Positions 18,391 through 32,978 of a DNA stretch of 48,797 bases are shown here, in pieces. The notes below the pieces were generated by a model that did not search any database, was not told where the DNA came from, and worked only from the letters and a program-made list of their open reading frames with translations. Both the position numbers and the translations under genes were made by a program. Location of the stretch: contig NZ_NRQY01000001.1 in the NCBI RefSeq assembly GCF_003996855.1, forward strand, positions 1-48,797, in the 5' to 3' direction. Every line of letters starts with the position of its first letter. Positions within the stretch are counted from its first letter, which is position 1. The stretch comes from Morganella morganii. GTDB lineage: Bacteria; Pseudomonadota; Gammaproteobacteria; Enterobacterales; Enterobacteriaceae.

Positions 18391-19544
18391 TCAGCGGATC
18401 ACACCGGCGCCGTCACTGGCGCGGCAGACATAAATATCCGCTGTCAGACCGGTGATCGCCGTATAGTGTGTATTAATCGCTTCTGTAACCGGCGCGACAT
18501 GTTCCGGTTTCACCAGTGCGACCACACAACCGCCGAAGCCGCCGCCGGTCATGCGGACACCGCCTTCGAGCCCGATCACATCACCGGTAATCGCCACCAG
18601 GGCATCAATTTCAGGGACGGTGATTTCAAAATCGTCACGCATGGAGTGATGAGATTCCGCCATCAGCTGGCTGAGGCGCGGTAAGTCGCCGTCTTTCAGC
18701 GCTTCTGCGGCTGCCAGTGTACGGATATTTTCGCTGATCACATGGCGGGCCCGTTTCGCGGTCACTGCATCCAGCTCATGAACATGCGCGGCGAACTGCG
18801 CCATTGTCACATCCCGCAGCGCCGGAACGCCGAAAAATGCTGCCGCCGCCTCGCACTGACGCCGCCGGGTGTTGTATTCGCTGTCCACCAGCCCGCGTTT
18901 TTTATTGGAATTAATAATCATCACCACACTGTTTTCCGGCATGGCGACCGCGCGGGTTTCCAGACTGCGGCAGTCGATCAGCAGTGCGTGTCCGGCTTCA
19001 CCACAGGCCGAAATCAGTTGATCCATAATGCCGCAGTTACAGCCGACAAACTGGTTCTCCGCCTGCTGCCCGTTCAAGGCAATGATTTCGCGGCTGACGG
19101 GTAAATCATACAGGGCTTTGACGTCTGACCGATCACCACCTCCAGTGAGGCGGAACTGCTCAGACCCGCGCCCTGCGGCACATTTCCGCTGACCGCAATA
19201 TTCATCCCGCCGAACGTAAAACCGCGCTCCGCCAGGTATTTGATCACGCCGCGGATATAATTCGCCCACAATTTATTATCGCGGTATTCGATCGGCTGTG
19301 AGAGAGCAAACTCATCACGATCATTATCATAATCCGCAGCCACCACGCAGACCTTTTGATCATCACGCCGCGAGGCAGCCGCCACCGTGCCGAAATCAAT
19401 GGCACACGGCAGGACAAAACCGTCGTTATAATCTGTGTGTTCACCAATCAGATTCACGCGGCCCGGTGCCTGGATCAGCATGTCAGGGGATGCGCCGAAG
19501 CACTGCTCAAAGGCATTTTGTGCCTTGCTGATAACTGTTTTCAT
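18391..19544 (-). pseudogene. galK: Galactokinase, interrupted by a -1 frameshift
   Basis: Galactokinase (GHMP kinase family) phosphorylates galactose to galactose-1-phosphate. The N-terminal 140 residues are intact, with the GALK signature [21 protein letters not shown] and the ATP loop [13 protein letters not shown]. At about 19122 one base is missing from a GG pair: restoring it gives [16 protein letters not shown], which continues cleanly into [19 protein letters not shown] and the C-terminal motif [12 protein letters not shown]. The shifted frame ends soon after. Both halves are otherwise well conserved and about the right total length (roughly 384 residues), so the lesion is recent or is a consensus error. 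The start is ATG 19544 behind GAGG, 13 bp after galT. Confidence 0.9.
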
Positions 19545-19557
19545 CGGAAACCTCAGA

Positions 19558-20607
19558 TTATAAAGGGGTTTTAAAGTGGTGGTCGCTGACCGCACGCAGC
19601 CGCTCTGCGGCCTGCTCCGGTGTCAGATCACGCTGGCTTTCTGCCAGCATTTCATAGCCGACCATAAATTTGCGTACTGTCGCGGAGCGCAACAGCGGCG
19701 GGTAATAGAGTGCATGTAACTGCCAGTGATCCACCGGTTCGCTCTGCCGAAAATACGGCGCAAAATGCCAGCCCATCGAGTACGGGAAAGCGCAGCGGAA
19801 CAGATTATCGTAGCGGCTGGTGAGTTTTTTCAGTGCTGACGCGAGATCATCCCGCTCCTCATCTGTCATTTCCTCCATCCGGGTGATCACACGGTGTTTC
19901 GGCAGCAGCATGGTTTCAAACGGCCACGCCGCCCAGTACGGTACCACCGCCAGCCAGTGCTCCGTTTCCGTCACGGTGCGGCTGCCGTCTTTCAGTTCCG
20001 CCTGTGCGTAATCCAGCAGCAGATTACTGCCGTACTGCTGAGAATAATCGCGCAGCAGCCCGTCCTTGCGGCTCAGGGCATCAGGCAGAAAATCACTTGC
20101 CCAGATCTGGCCGTGCGGATGCGGCTGTGAGCAGCCCATCAGTTCCCCTTTATTCTCAATTAACTGAACCCATAGGTATTTTTCCCCGAGTTCCTGTGCC
20201 TGCACCTGCCAGGTATCAATGATGGCACGGATTTGTGCCACCGGCAGTTCCGGCAGGGTTTTGCTGTGATCGGGGGAAAAACAGAGCACGCGGCTCAGCC
20301 CGCTGACGGCCTAAGTCTGAAATAACGGACTGGTATTTTCCGGCTGTGTGCAGGGTTGCGGTCTCAGTGCGGAGAAATCATTCTGAAAAACATAGGTGCC
20401 GGTGTAAGCGGGATTGATATCACCACTTACCCGGGTATTTCCCGGACACAAAAAGCAGTCCGGGTCATAAACCGGTAAATCCGCCACATCAGCGACTTCA
20501 TCTCTGCCCTGCCACGGGCGTTTTGCCCTGTGGGGGGAGACTAAAATTCACTGTCCCGTTAACGGGTTATAGCGGCGGTGAGGGCAATCAGACGGATCAA
20601 AAGTCAT
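19558..20607 (-). pseudogene. galT: Galactose-1-phosphate uridylyltransferase with two nonsense codons
   Basis: GalT exchanges UMP between UDP-glucose and galactose-1-phosphate. Read from ATG 20607, one frame aligns with E. coli GalT over its full length (349 against 348 residues), but codon 20 is TGA (20550-20548) where the family has Trp in GQWILVSPHR, and codon 99 is TAG (20313-20311). The Zn-binding CFLC, the active-site PHPHGQIWA and C-terminal [19 protein letters not shown] are present. A metal-binding HxH near HWQLHAH reads HWQLHAL, so one iron ligand is lost. No frameshift is needed. With two stops it should not make full-length enzyme; a 243-residue C-terminal piece remains open. Confidence 0.92.
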
Positions 20608-20683
20608 CATAGACACAATTCTCTCTGACGATGAAACGGGTTAGCGATGATTGTCCTCAGGCGTTACCGGTTTTCGTACTTCG

Positions 20684-21700
20684 TCAGTCTGTGTAACCTT
20701 CCGGGTTCTGCTGCTGCCAGCGCCAGGAGTCCTGCGCCATGTCATCAACAGTACGGACGGCGCGCCACTGCATATCACGGGCGGCTTTTTCCGGACTGGA
20801 CCAGCACTCAGCGATGTCGCCCGGACGGCGGTCACACATCGCATACGGGATCGGTTTACCGGCCGCTTTACTGAACGCCGCGATCATTTCCAGCACACTG
20901 GTGCCCTTGCCGGTGCCCAGATTATAGATATGCAGCCCGGAAGACTGTGCCACGGTTTTCAGTGCCGCAACATGGCCGTCCGCCAGATCCATCACATGGA
21001 TATAATCACGCACCCCGGTACCATCAGGTGTAGGGTAATCGTTTCCATAGATACTGACTTTTTCACGGCGGCCGATAGCAACCTGAGTGATATACGGCGT
21101 CAGGTTATTCGGGATACCTTTCGGGTCCTCGCCCATCGTACCTGTCGGATGCGCTCCGACCGGGTTGAAATAACGCAGCAGTGATACAGACCAGTCATTA
21201 TCCGCGATCAGCACATCACTCAGAATGCGCTCAACCATGTATTTACTGGTACCGTAAGGGTTTGTGGTATTGCCGATAGCCGATTCTTCGGTGATCGGCA
21301 CACTGGCCGGATCGCCGTAAACCGTCGCGGAAGAGCTGAAAATAATCCGTTTCACCTGCGCCCGCTTCATACTGCGCAGCAGAACCAGTGTGCCGTTGAT
21401 ATTATTATCATAATACTCAACCGGTTTTTCCACGGATTCACCCACGGCTTTCAGGCCCGCAAAGTGAATTACCGCATCGATGCGGTGTTTGGCAAATACG
21501 CTGTCAAGAAAGGCTTCATCACGGATATCCCCCTGATAAAACACAGGTTCTTTTCCGGTAATTGCAGTGATCCGCGCCAGAACTTTGGCATTGGCGTTAC
21601 ACAGATTATCCACAATAACCGGTGTCATGCCTGCATTCATCAGCTGTACGCAGGTATGGCTGCCGATATAGCCCATACCGCCGGTGACAAGAATTTCCAC
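20684..21700 (-). CDS. galE: UDP-glucose 4-epimerase
   Basis: Interconverts UDP-galactose and UDP-glucose; also supplies UDP-galactose for surface polysaccharides, so it can be kept when the rest of the pathway is lost. The 338-residue protein (E. coli length) is an extended SDR: NAD loop GGMGYIG (7-13), Ser124 in FSSSATVYG, and Tyr149 and Lys153 in YGTSK. It starts with GTG at 21700 behind GAGAGG. It is the first gene of galETKM; the promoter region to the right carries a perfect GalR-type operator. It looks fully intact. Confidence 0.96.
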   Translation of the reverse strand: MEILVTGGMGYIGSHTCVQLMNAGMTPVIVDNLCNANAKVLARITAITGKEPVFYQGDIRDEAFLDSVFAKHRIDAVIHFAGLKAVGESVEKPVEYYDNNINGTLVLLRSMKRAQVKRIIFSSSATVYGDPASVPITEESAIGNTTNPYGTSKYMVERILSDVLIADNDWSVSLLRYFNPVGAHPTGTMGEDPKGIPNNLTPYITQVAIGRREKVSIYGNDYPTPDGTGVRDYIHVMDLADGHVAALKTVAQSSGLHIYNLGTGKGTSVLEMIAAFSKAAGKPIPYAMCDRRPGDIAECWSSPEKAARDMQWRAVRTVDDMAQDSWRWQQQNPEGYTD

Positions 21701-21810
21701 ATATACCTCTCAGGCTTTGTAATGTATTCAGAGAAAACCAAAGTATAACGTGAGGACGGGGAAGATTCTAACCATGAATATTATTTGAGTCTGTGATACC
21801 GATCTTATTT

Positions 21811-21826
21811 GTGTAAACGTTTACAC
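21811..21826. promoter_or_regulatory. GalR/GalS operator of the gal operon
   Basis: GTGTAAACGTTTACAC is a perfect 16-bp palindrome with the central CG expected of GalR/GalS operators. It lies 110 bp upstream of galE and 115 bp upstream of ebgR, between the two divergent units. Confidence 0.85.
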
Positions 21827-21842
21827 TAATGCGCTGAATGGT

Positions 21843-22930
<1,088 letters not shown>

Positions 22931-22951
22931 CACGCCCTCCGTAAGATTCTG

Positions 22952-22980
22952 ACGGCTGCCTTTCCCGGTGGCCGTTTTCT
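22952..22980 (+). terminator. Terminator after ebgR
   Basis: ACGGCTGCC and GGTGGCCGT pair over 9 bp with two G-U pairs and a TTTCCC loop, followed by TTTTCTTT. Confidence 0.7.
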
Positions 22981-23107
22981 TTCAGTAAAATTTACCTTCT
23001 GCAAAAATGACCACCTTTTGCACAATTTATCGCTTCAGCTCACAAGATTGTGCCGCTGTTATGCGGAATATGTGATCAGGTTAAACATCTTAGTTTTACC
23101 CTATAGT

Positions 23108-23128
23108 TTTTAGTAAAACTTTTACTAA
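23108..23128. promoter_or_regulatory. Palindromic operator upstream of ebgA
   Basis: TTAGTAAAACTTTTACTAA (23110-23128) is a perfect 19-bp palindrome around a single central base, 67 bp before the ebgA start. It contains TTTTAGTAAAACTTT, one base different from the 15-mers in front of ebgR and ygjH. EbgR is the obvious candidate to bind it. Confidence 0.7.
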
Positions 23129-23159
23129 TATCCCGTTAATGATTGATCTCATCCGATAG

Positions 23160-26703
<3,544 letters not shown>

Positions 26704-26707
26704 ATAG

Positions 26708-28263
<1,556 letters not shown>

Positions 28264-28280
28264 TTATCCTGAAGATACTG

Positions 28281-28305
28281 AAAAGCCACCGGACGGTGGC
28301 TTTTT
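28281..28305 (+). terminator. Terminator after ygjI
   Basis: AAAAGCCACC-GGAC-GGTGGCTTTTT is a perfect stem with a T tract, 18 bp past the ygjI stop. It closes the ebg cluster. Confidence 0.9.
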
Positions 28306-28339
28306 GTATTTATGAACCTCTGACTTTATGTAACAGGGT

Positions 28340-28437
28340 GATAGCCGGTAAAGAAATGAAAAGCATGCGAGCCATGGATGGCGAGCCTGAGCTTACAGGG
28401 ACGTATTCACAGCGACTTTTCATTTTTACCGGTTATC
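28340..28437 (+). repeat. 98-bp palindromic repeat, copy B
   Basis: This is the same length and orientation as copy A (7054-7151). The central 44 bp around GCGAGCCATGGATGGCGAGC are nearly identical, while the arms differ in step (GATAGCCGG..TGAAAAG with CTTTTCA..CCGGTTATC), so pairing is kept. It lies between convergent genes. Confidence 0.85.
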
Positions 28438-28542
28438 GCCGGAATCACCGGCGTCACAACCCGCCTCTTTCATTATCAGCACGGGGCTGCAAGACCCGCA
28501 GCAGCTAACACCGCTATGGACGGAAGGATGACGCGTGTACAC

Positions 28543-29043
28543 TCAAAAACGGGGTGGCTGCAACTCCATAGGTACCACGTCAGAAGTTTTGATCAGGTTA
28601 ATAAAATCAATCCCCTGCGGGTTGAAAATAAACAGCGCATACCCGGTGGCCATTTTAATATCGTCGTTACGGGAAATCCCCGGGAACCCCGGCATCGGAC
28701 CGCCCTTCTCAACCTGTTTAATCAGCCCCACCTGATCGATCATCACACTGCATGCCAGCTGACCATTCATCTCTTTTTTATCCATCCGCACCATATCGCC
28801 CTGATACGGACGTGAGGTAAAGTGATCAACGCCGTTCTTGTCTTTCACTGCCACACCATACTGATTGGTGGATTTATCCAGCAGCGTCAGGGCGATATTC
28901 TGTGATTCCCCCTGCAAAGGAAGCTGATAAATACCGGTGAAATCCGGGCAGTTTTCCTGTGTCTGCGCCGGTGGCAGGGGCGCGGCACAACCGCTGAGCA
29001 AAATCGGGAGCAGTGCGGTTGCCAGCCAGAGTTTGTGCGTCAT
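28543..29043 (-). CDS. Lipoprotein of unknown function
   Basis: A 166-residue protein with a lipoprotein signal peptide and lipobox LLSGC (lipidated Cys at residue 19). The mature part is about 147 residues with one further pair of Cys (ENCPDF and LACSVM) that could form a disulfide. Position +2 after the lipidated Cys is Ala, so outer-membrane sorting is expected. I do not recognise the family. It stands alone, convergent with the ygjI gene across a repeat, and starts behind AAAGGA. Confidence 0.8.
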   Translation of the reverse strand: MTHKLWLATALLPILLSGCAAPLPPAQTQENCPDFTGIYQLPLQGESQNIALTLLDKSTNQYGVAVKDKNGVDHFTSRPYQGDMVRMDKKEMNGQLACSVMIDQVGLIKQVEKGGPMPGFPGISRNDDIKMATGYALFIFNPQGIDFINLIKTSDVVPMELQPPRF

Positions 29044-29137
29044 AAATATCCTTTTGTCAGTGCATTTTCCGGAGCCGGAACAGACGCAAAGTTTATCACA
29101 GTTTCCCGTGCATCCGGAAAAATGCCGCAGAATGGCC

Positions 29138-30256
29138 TTACTTTACCTTATCCCAGCGCACCAGACTTTCTGATAACACCGCCAGCAGAATAGCCACCAG
29201 CATACCGTTCCCCAGCATCGGACGCAGCAGCACCGGCAGATCACTGATAAATACCGCGGGCGGATTGATCAGGAAAATACCCACAAACAGCGGGATCGCC
29301 AGCCGGTAAATATTGCGTGCATTCAGGGAAATTTTATCCACAAAAGCCAGTGAGGAAAACATCAGCGGCAGATAAGTCGCCAGCATCACAGCACTGCCGA
29401 TGGCGAGCGGCAACCCGCTGAAAAATAGTGTGACCGGCTGAATCAGCCCCATCAGCAGAAACAGCACACTGCCGACCACCAGCGATGTCCGGCTGCTGTC
29501 ATTGGTCTGCGTGATTAATCCCACTGAGGAGACAAACGGTGCAAACGGCACTACCGCCAGCGGTGCGGTCAGCAGCGTCACCGAGCCGGTGACAATAAAA
29601 CTGCGCCGGAACAGGACACTGTTTTCCTGCAATTTATCCATGTAAAACACATCCGTCGAACGGATCGCGCCAAAGGTGTTACTGATATTCAGAAGCCCGG
29701 TCAGGATACAGGTAATAATCACGCCCCAGCGGAATTCAAACCCTTCGGTACTGCCGAGCGGTAAAAACTCCCATGATGCGGATGCCACATCCCGGGCCGG
29801 CGGGGAAAACAGCAGTACATATGCGCCCCAGCCCAGCAAAACCCCTATCAGCAGGGCATATTTAGCCACTGATACCGGAGCATACACAATTACGCCCAGC
29901 ACCAGGATCAGTGTTGCCAGTGCCAGGAAAAAGACCGGATAATTCACCGTAGCATCCGGTGGCATAATACCGAACGGCAACCCCAGCATCCCTTTCAGAA
30001 AGATAGATACCAGTTGCGCGCCTATCATAAACATAAACACCGCCATCACCGCCGGGTTAAAAATCCGGGCAATACGGGCACCGGCGCCGGTAAAACCAAT
30101 TGCCAGTGTGATAAGCCCGGCACAGGCAATCCCGATAGCAAGGTTTGCGCCGGTCACGCCCGCAGAAGTACCGAAAGACGCTTCTGCCACAGCAATCCCC
30201 AGAATGGTGGCCCACCACAAGCCGGACAGCCAGTGGCTTTTTTGCATTTTTATCAT
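29138..30256 (-). CDS. NCS2-family purine permease (YbbY-like), N-terminally short
   Basis: Inner-membrane nucleobase carrier similar to E. coli YbbY: LWWATILGIAVAEASFGT, IGAQLVSIFLKGMLGLPFGI, ITGLLNISNTFGAIR-like LTGLLNISNTFGAIRSTDVF, RRSFIVTGSVTL, ARNIYRLAIPLFVGIFLI. It has 372 residues against about 433 in YbbY: the first roughly 70 residues, covering the first two membrane segments, are absent and replaced by MIKMQKSHWLSG. The start nevertheless has a fair ribosome-binding site (AAAGG), and only about 100 bp separate it from the divergent ghrB, so the missing part is not hidden upstream. Function is doubtful because membrane segment 1 contributes to substrate binding in this family. Confidence 0.82.
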   Translation of the reverse strand: MIKMQKSHWLSGLWWATILGIAVAEASFGTSAGVTGANLAIGIACAGLITLAIGFTGAGARIARIFNPAVMAVFMFMIGAQLVSIFLKGMLGLPFGIMPPDATVNYPVFFLALATLILVLGVIVYAPVSVAKYALLIGVLLGWGAYVLLFSPPARDVASASWEFLPLGSTEGFEFRWGVIITCILTGLLNISNTFGAIRSTDVFYMDKLQENSVLFRRSFIVTGSVTLLTAPLAVVPFAPFVSSVGLITQTNDSSRTSLVVGSVLFLLMGLIQPVTLFFSGLPLAIGSAVMLATYLPLMFSSLAFVDKISLNARNIYRLAIPLFVGIFLINPPAVFISDLPVLLRPMLGNGMLVAILLAVLSESLVRWDKVK

Positions 30257-30298
30257 GGAATAACGCCTTTCGGATGCAGTGTCAGATTTATTGTTAAT

Positions 30299-30320
30299 AT
30301 AGTGATAATGATCATACTAT
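30299..30320. promoter_or_regulatory. Palindrome in the divergent ghrB/permease promoter
   Basis: ATAGTGATAATGATCATACTAT has inverted ends (ATAGT/ACTAT) and a central TGATCA. It partly fits a Fur box (GATAATGAT). It is placed where it could control both divergent genes; the regulator is unknown. Confidence 0.4.
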
Positions 30321-30364
30321 CAAAGTGAGATTATTTTGTGAGTTTTTCACTCAGAGAGGTCATG

Positions 30365-31342
30365 ATGAAACCATCCGTACTTGTTTACCGCGATATTCCT
30401 GACGACATCCTCACCCGCCTGTCCGCTGAATGTGATGTTCAGCGCGTGGCGGAAATAGATCCGGACATTGATCCGTCAGTAAAACCGCTGCTGGCCGGGG
30501 CGGATGCTATCCTCGGTTCCGGCGGGAAAATTGATGCCCGTTTTCTGACAATGGCACCCAAACTGCGGGTAGCTTCCACCATCACTGTCGGCTATGACAA
30601 TTTTGATGTGTCTGCACTCAGTGCGCGGAACGTGGTACTGATGCATACCCCGGATGTTCTGACAGAAACCGTTGCCGATGCCACAATGGCACTGGTACTG
30701 GCGACAGCACGGAAAATGATCATCAGCTCTGAGCGGGTGAAACGTGGTGAGTGGACAGAAAGTATCACGCCGGACTGGTACGGCTGTGATGTTCACCATA
30801 AAACGATGGGAATTGCCGGAATGGGCCGCATCGGTGATGCACTGGCACGCCGCGCACACTGCGGATTCGGCATGAAAGTGCTCTACAATGCCCGCTCCCG
30901 CCATGAAAAAACCGAAAAAGCCTATCAGGCGGAGTACCGTTCGCTGGATGCCCTGCTGGCAGAATCGGATTTTATCTGTATCACCCTGCCGCTGACGGCG
31001 GAAACCCGTCATTTATTCGGCCGTGAACAGTTCGCAAAAATGAAGCGCAGTGCCATTCTGGTCAATATCGGGCGCGGTGCAGTAATCGACGAAGCCGCAC
31101 TGGCACAGGCTCTGAAAGAGAAAACGATTTCCGCCGCCGGGCTGGATGTCTTTGAGCAGGAACCTCTGCCGCCGGATTCCCCGCTGCTGTCACTGGATAA
31201 TGTGGTACTGATGCCGCATATCGGCTCGGCCACACATGAAACCCGCTATGCGATGGCAGCCTGTGCCGCAGATAATATTCTGTGCGCCCTGAAAGGCGAT
31301 GTCAGTCAGAATTGCGTCAATCCGCAGGCACTGCAACAGTAA
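30365..31342 (+). CDS. ghrB: Glyoxylate/hydroxypyruvate reductase B
   Basis: NAD(P)H-dependent 2-hydroxyacid dehydrogenase that reduces glyoxylate, hydroxypyruvate and 2-keto-gluconate in the cytosol. The 325-residue protein matches E. coli GhrB (324) throughout. Visible are [10 protein letters not shown], the Rossmann motif [26 protein letters not shown] with the catalytic Arg, the catalytic Glu in EQEPL and the catalytic His in [10 protein letters not shown] start it at the second of two adjacent ATGs (30365) because GAGAGG is better spaced for it. It is divergent from the NCS2 permease. Confidence 0.93.
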   Translation: MKPSVLVYRDIPDDILTRLSAECDVQRVAEIDPDIDPSVKPLLAGADAILGSGGKIDARFLTMAPKLRVASTITVGYDNFDVSALSARNVVLMHTPDVLTETVADATMALVLATARKMIISSERVKRGEWTESITPDWYGCDVHHKTMGIAGMGRIGDALARRAHCGFGMKVLYNARSRHEKTEKAYQAEYRSLDALLAESDFICITLPLTAETRHLFGREQFAKMKRSAILVNIGRGAVIDEAALAQALKEKTISAAGLDVFEQEPLPPDSPLLSLDNVVLMPHIGSATHETRYAMAACAADNILCALKGDVSQNCVNPQALQQ

Positions 31343-31358
31343 TTTTCTCATCTGAACA

Positions 31359-31389
31359 CAGCAGATTATCTTTACCGGATAATCTGCTG
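31359..31389. terminator. Perfect hairpin after ghrB without T tract
   Basis: CAGCAGATTATC and GATAATCTGCTG form a perfect 12-bp stem with a 7-nt loop just after ghrB. No T run follows, so it may be a processing or stabilising structure rather than a full terminator. Confidence 0.5.
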
Positions 31390-31530
31390 AATCTGCGATT
31401 CCCCGCCCGCCACAACAATATTAATTTCTTATAATTATCAGATAAATACGATAGCATCCTGACCTGTAACACTATATTTATGAGTACAGATATTTGAGAA
31501 CAGTACAGGCAGTGTATTAAAGGTCAGCAC

Positions 31531-31938
31531 ATGAAAAAAATCAGATTACCGCTTCTTTGTATTCCTGTTTTTCTTTTTGGTTTATTTCTGTTTTTTCATG
31601 AAACGGGGCGCATCATTTATAATGAATCAGATACTTACCGCTATTACATGTATACCGACAGCGGGATACGTAATGTACCGCGGATCTCAGAGAATTATCA
31701 GTTTGAATATATCCCGACAGAAGGAACAATATCTGAAATGAGCAGTATTGTTTTTCATGATACGCAGGACTGTGCTCCCCTGAAAGATTATCTGAATAAT
31801 ACCGGCTATTACCTCTACAGGACTCAGGATCAGGGACAGAATGAGATCTGGTTATCCGCACGGAATAAAAAAGCCCTCTATTCTCTGCACCAGGATAAAC
31901 AGGGCCGGTTTATCCGCCTTTCCCGCAGTTCTTTATAA
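31531..31938 (+). CDS. Small membrane-anchored or exported protein, unknown
   Basis: A 135-residue protein with a hydrophobic N-terminal segment (LPLLCIPVFLFGLFLFF, residues 6-22) and no clear cleavage site, so it is probably a single-pass anchor with the rest in the periplasm. The remainder is rich in Tyr and Asp/Glu and has no motif I recognise. The ATG follows AAAGG at good spacing. It is convergent with a Mig-14-like gene across a shared terminator. The local DNA is AT-richer than the neighbours, which could indicate acquisition. Confidence 0.75.
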   Translation: MKKIRLPLLCIPVFLFGLFLFFHETGRIIYNESDTYRYYMYTDSGIRNVPRISENYQFEYIPTEGTISEMSSIVFHDTQDCAPLKDYLNNTGYYLYRTQDQGQNEIWLSARNKKALYSLHQDKQGRFIRLSRSSL

Positions 31939-31975
31939 AAAAGGCAGACAAAGACACAGAGATAGCCTGCCTTTT
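31937..31975. terminator. Bidirectional terminator
   Basis: AAAAGGCAG and CTGCCTTTT pair across a 19-nt loop, with A and T tracts on either side, between two convergent genes. Confidence 0.6.
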
Positions 31976-31978
31976 CGG

Positions 31979-32851
31979 TCAGAATGTTATTGAGCGGCCA
32001 ATATTGACAGAGTCACACCAGCGGGTTTTATATTCCCCGGACACCATGCCGTAAGAATACGTCACCGGTGCGGGCAGTTCAGCTGTCAGACAGAGATTAC
32101 GCCACATCAGCATCGTGCCGACAGAATATTTGCGTAAATTCATGTCGTAGCCGATGTTCAGAAAATCAATAAATGACCCCTGCTTTGATGGCGTGGAAAG
32201 TAATAACTGAATTCCCGCCGCTTTGCCGTCAAAAAATGCAATTTCACCAAAGAAGTTATTATAACAGTGATGAAAAAGCGCGCGGATGACCGGATTATTT
32301 TCTGCCTCAAGCTCCCGCCGTTCAGCATACAGCCGAAAATAAGTTTCAAATAAAAAATCCGGCCCGACAGCACTGATATTTTCAAATGTTCCGCCATCGG
32401 CCATAAACTTACGGATCTCTTTTTTCCGGGTAGCTTTGGTTTTAGCCGAAAAAGCAGAAAGATCTTTTGAAACGGCCACATGGCGCCGGGAAAACAGCGA
32501 AAATGAACTGTTATAAAACTGACGGCATTCAGTGCTCAGCGATTTGGTTTTAAATGGCAGAAAACATTTAACGTTTTTATTAAAGGGCAGCAGGATGGAA
32601 TAGCAGGGAAAATACATCCATCTCAGGCTGTTCTCCGGATTTTTAATATCATTTGCCAGCCAGCCATTATCTGTGCAGACTGCCCCTTCAATAACACCTT
32701 TTTTTGTATAGGCGTAAAAAACCGGTTCAATGCCCTGCTCCATAGCAAACTTAATATAGTGCGGTGAGGTTTCCGCGTTATAACCAAATTTCTCACAACA
32801 GGCTTCGTAGTCACTGAAGCTGCACTTTTCCCATCCCGAAAATTTCATCAT
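31979..32851 (-). CDS. Mig-14-like protein (GNAT/FemAB fold)
   Basis: A 290-residue protein resembling Mig-14 of Salmonella, an inner-membrane-associated factor for resistance to antimicrobial peptides. Points in common are the start FSGWEKCSFSDYEACCEKFG, LLPFNKNVKCFLPFKTKSLS, the basic KATRKKEIRKFMADGGTFE, a GNAT-like block FFGEIAFFDGKAAGIQLLL, and the end SYGMVSGEYKTRWCDSVNIG. No membrane segment is obvious. Two adjacent ATGs (32851, 32848) are possible starts. I found no clear PhoP box upstream. Family assignment is by remembered similarity and is moderate. Confidence 0.68.
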   Translation of the reverse strand: MMKFSGWEKCSFSDYEACCEKFGYNAETSPHYIKFAMEQGIEPVFYAYTKKGVIEGAVCTDNGWLANDIKNPENSLRWMYFPCYSILLPFNKNVKCFLPFKTKSLSTECRQFYNSSFSLFSRRHVAVSKDLSAFSAKTKATRKKEIRKFMADGGTFENISAVGPDFLFETYFRLYAERRELEAENNPVIRALFHHCYNNFFGEIAFFDGKAAGIQLLLSTPSKQGSFIDFLNIGYDMNLRKYSVGTMLMWRNLCLTAELPAPVTYSYGMVSGEYKTRWCDSVNIGRSITF

Positions 32852-32927
32852 ATCCGCAGAGTTCTGACCATTAATTAATAATATCCGCCATTCTAATTAA
32901 ACCGGCTGCGGGTGCAACTAATAACAG

Positions 32928-32961
32928 GCAACTGCTGAAAATGAATATCCGCAGCAGTTGC
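32928..32961. terminator. Hairpin after the CDF gene
   Basis: GCAACTGCTG and CAGCAGTTGC form a perfect 10-bp stem across 14 nt, 18 bp past the stop codon of the minus-strand CDF gene. The T tract is poor (GTTATTAG). Confidence 0.5.
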
Positions 32962-32978
32962 ACCATCAGAGATAATTA

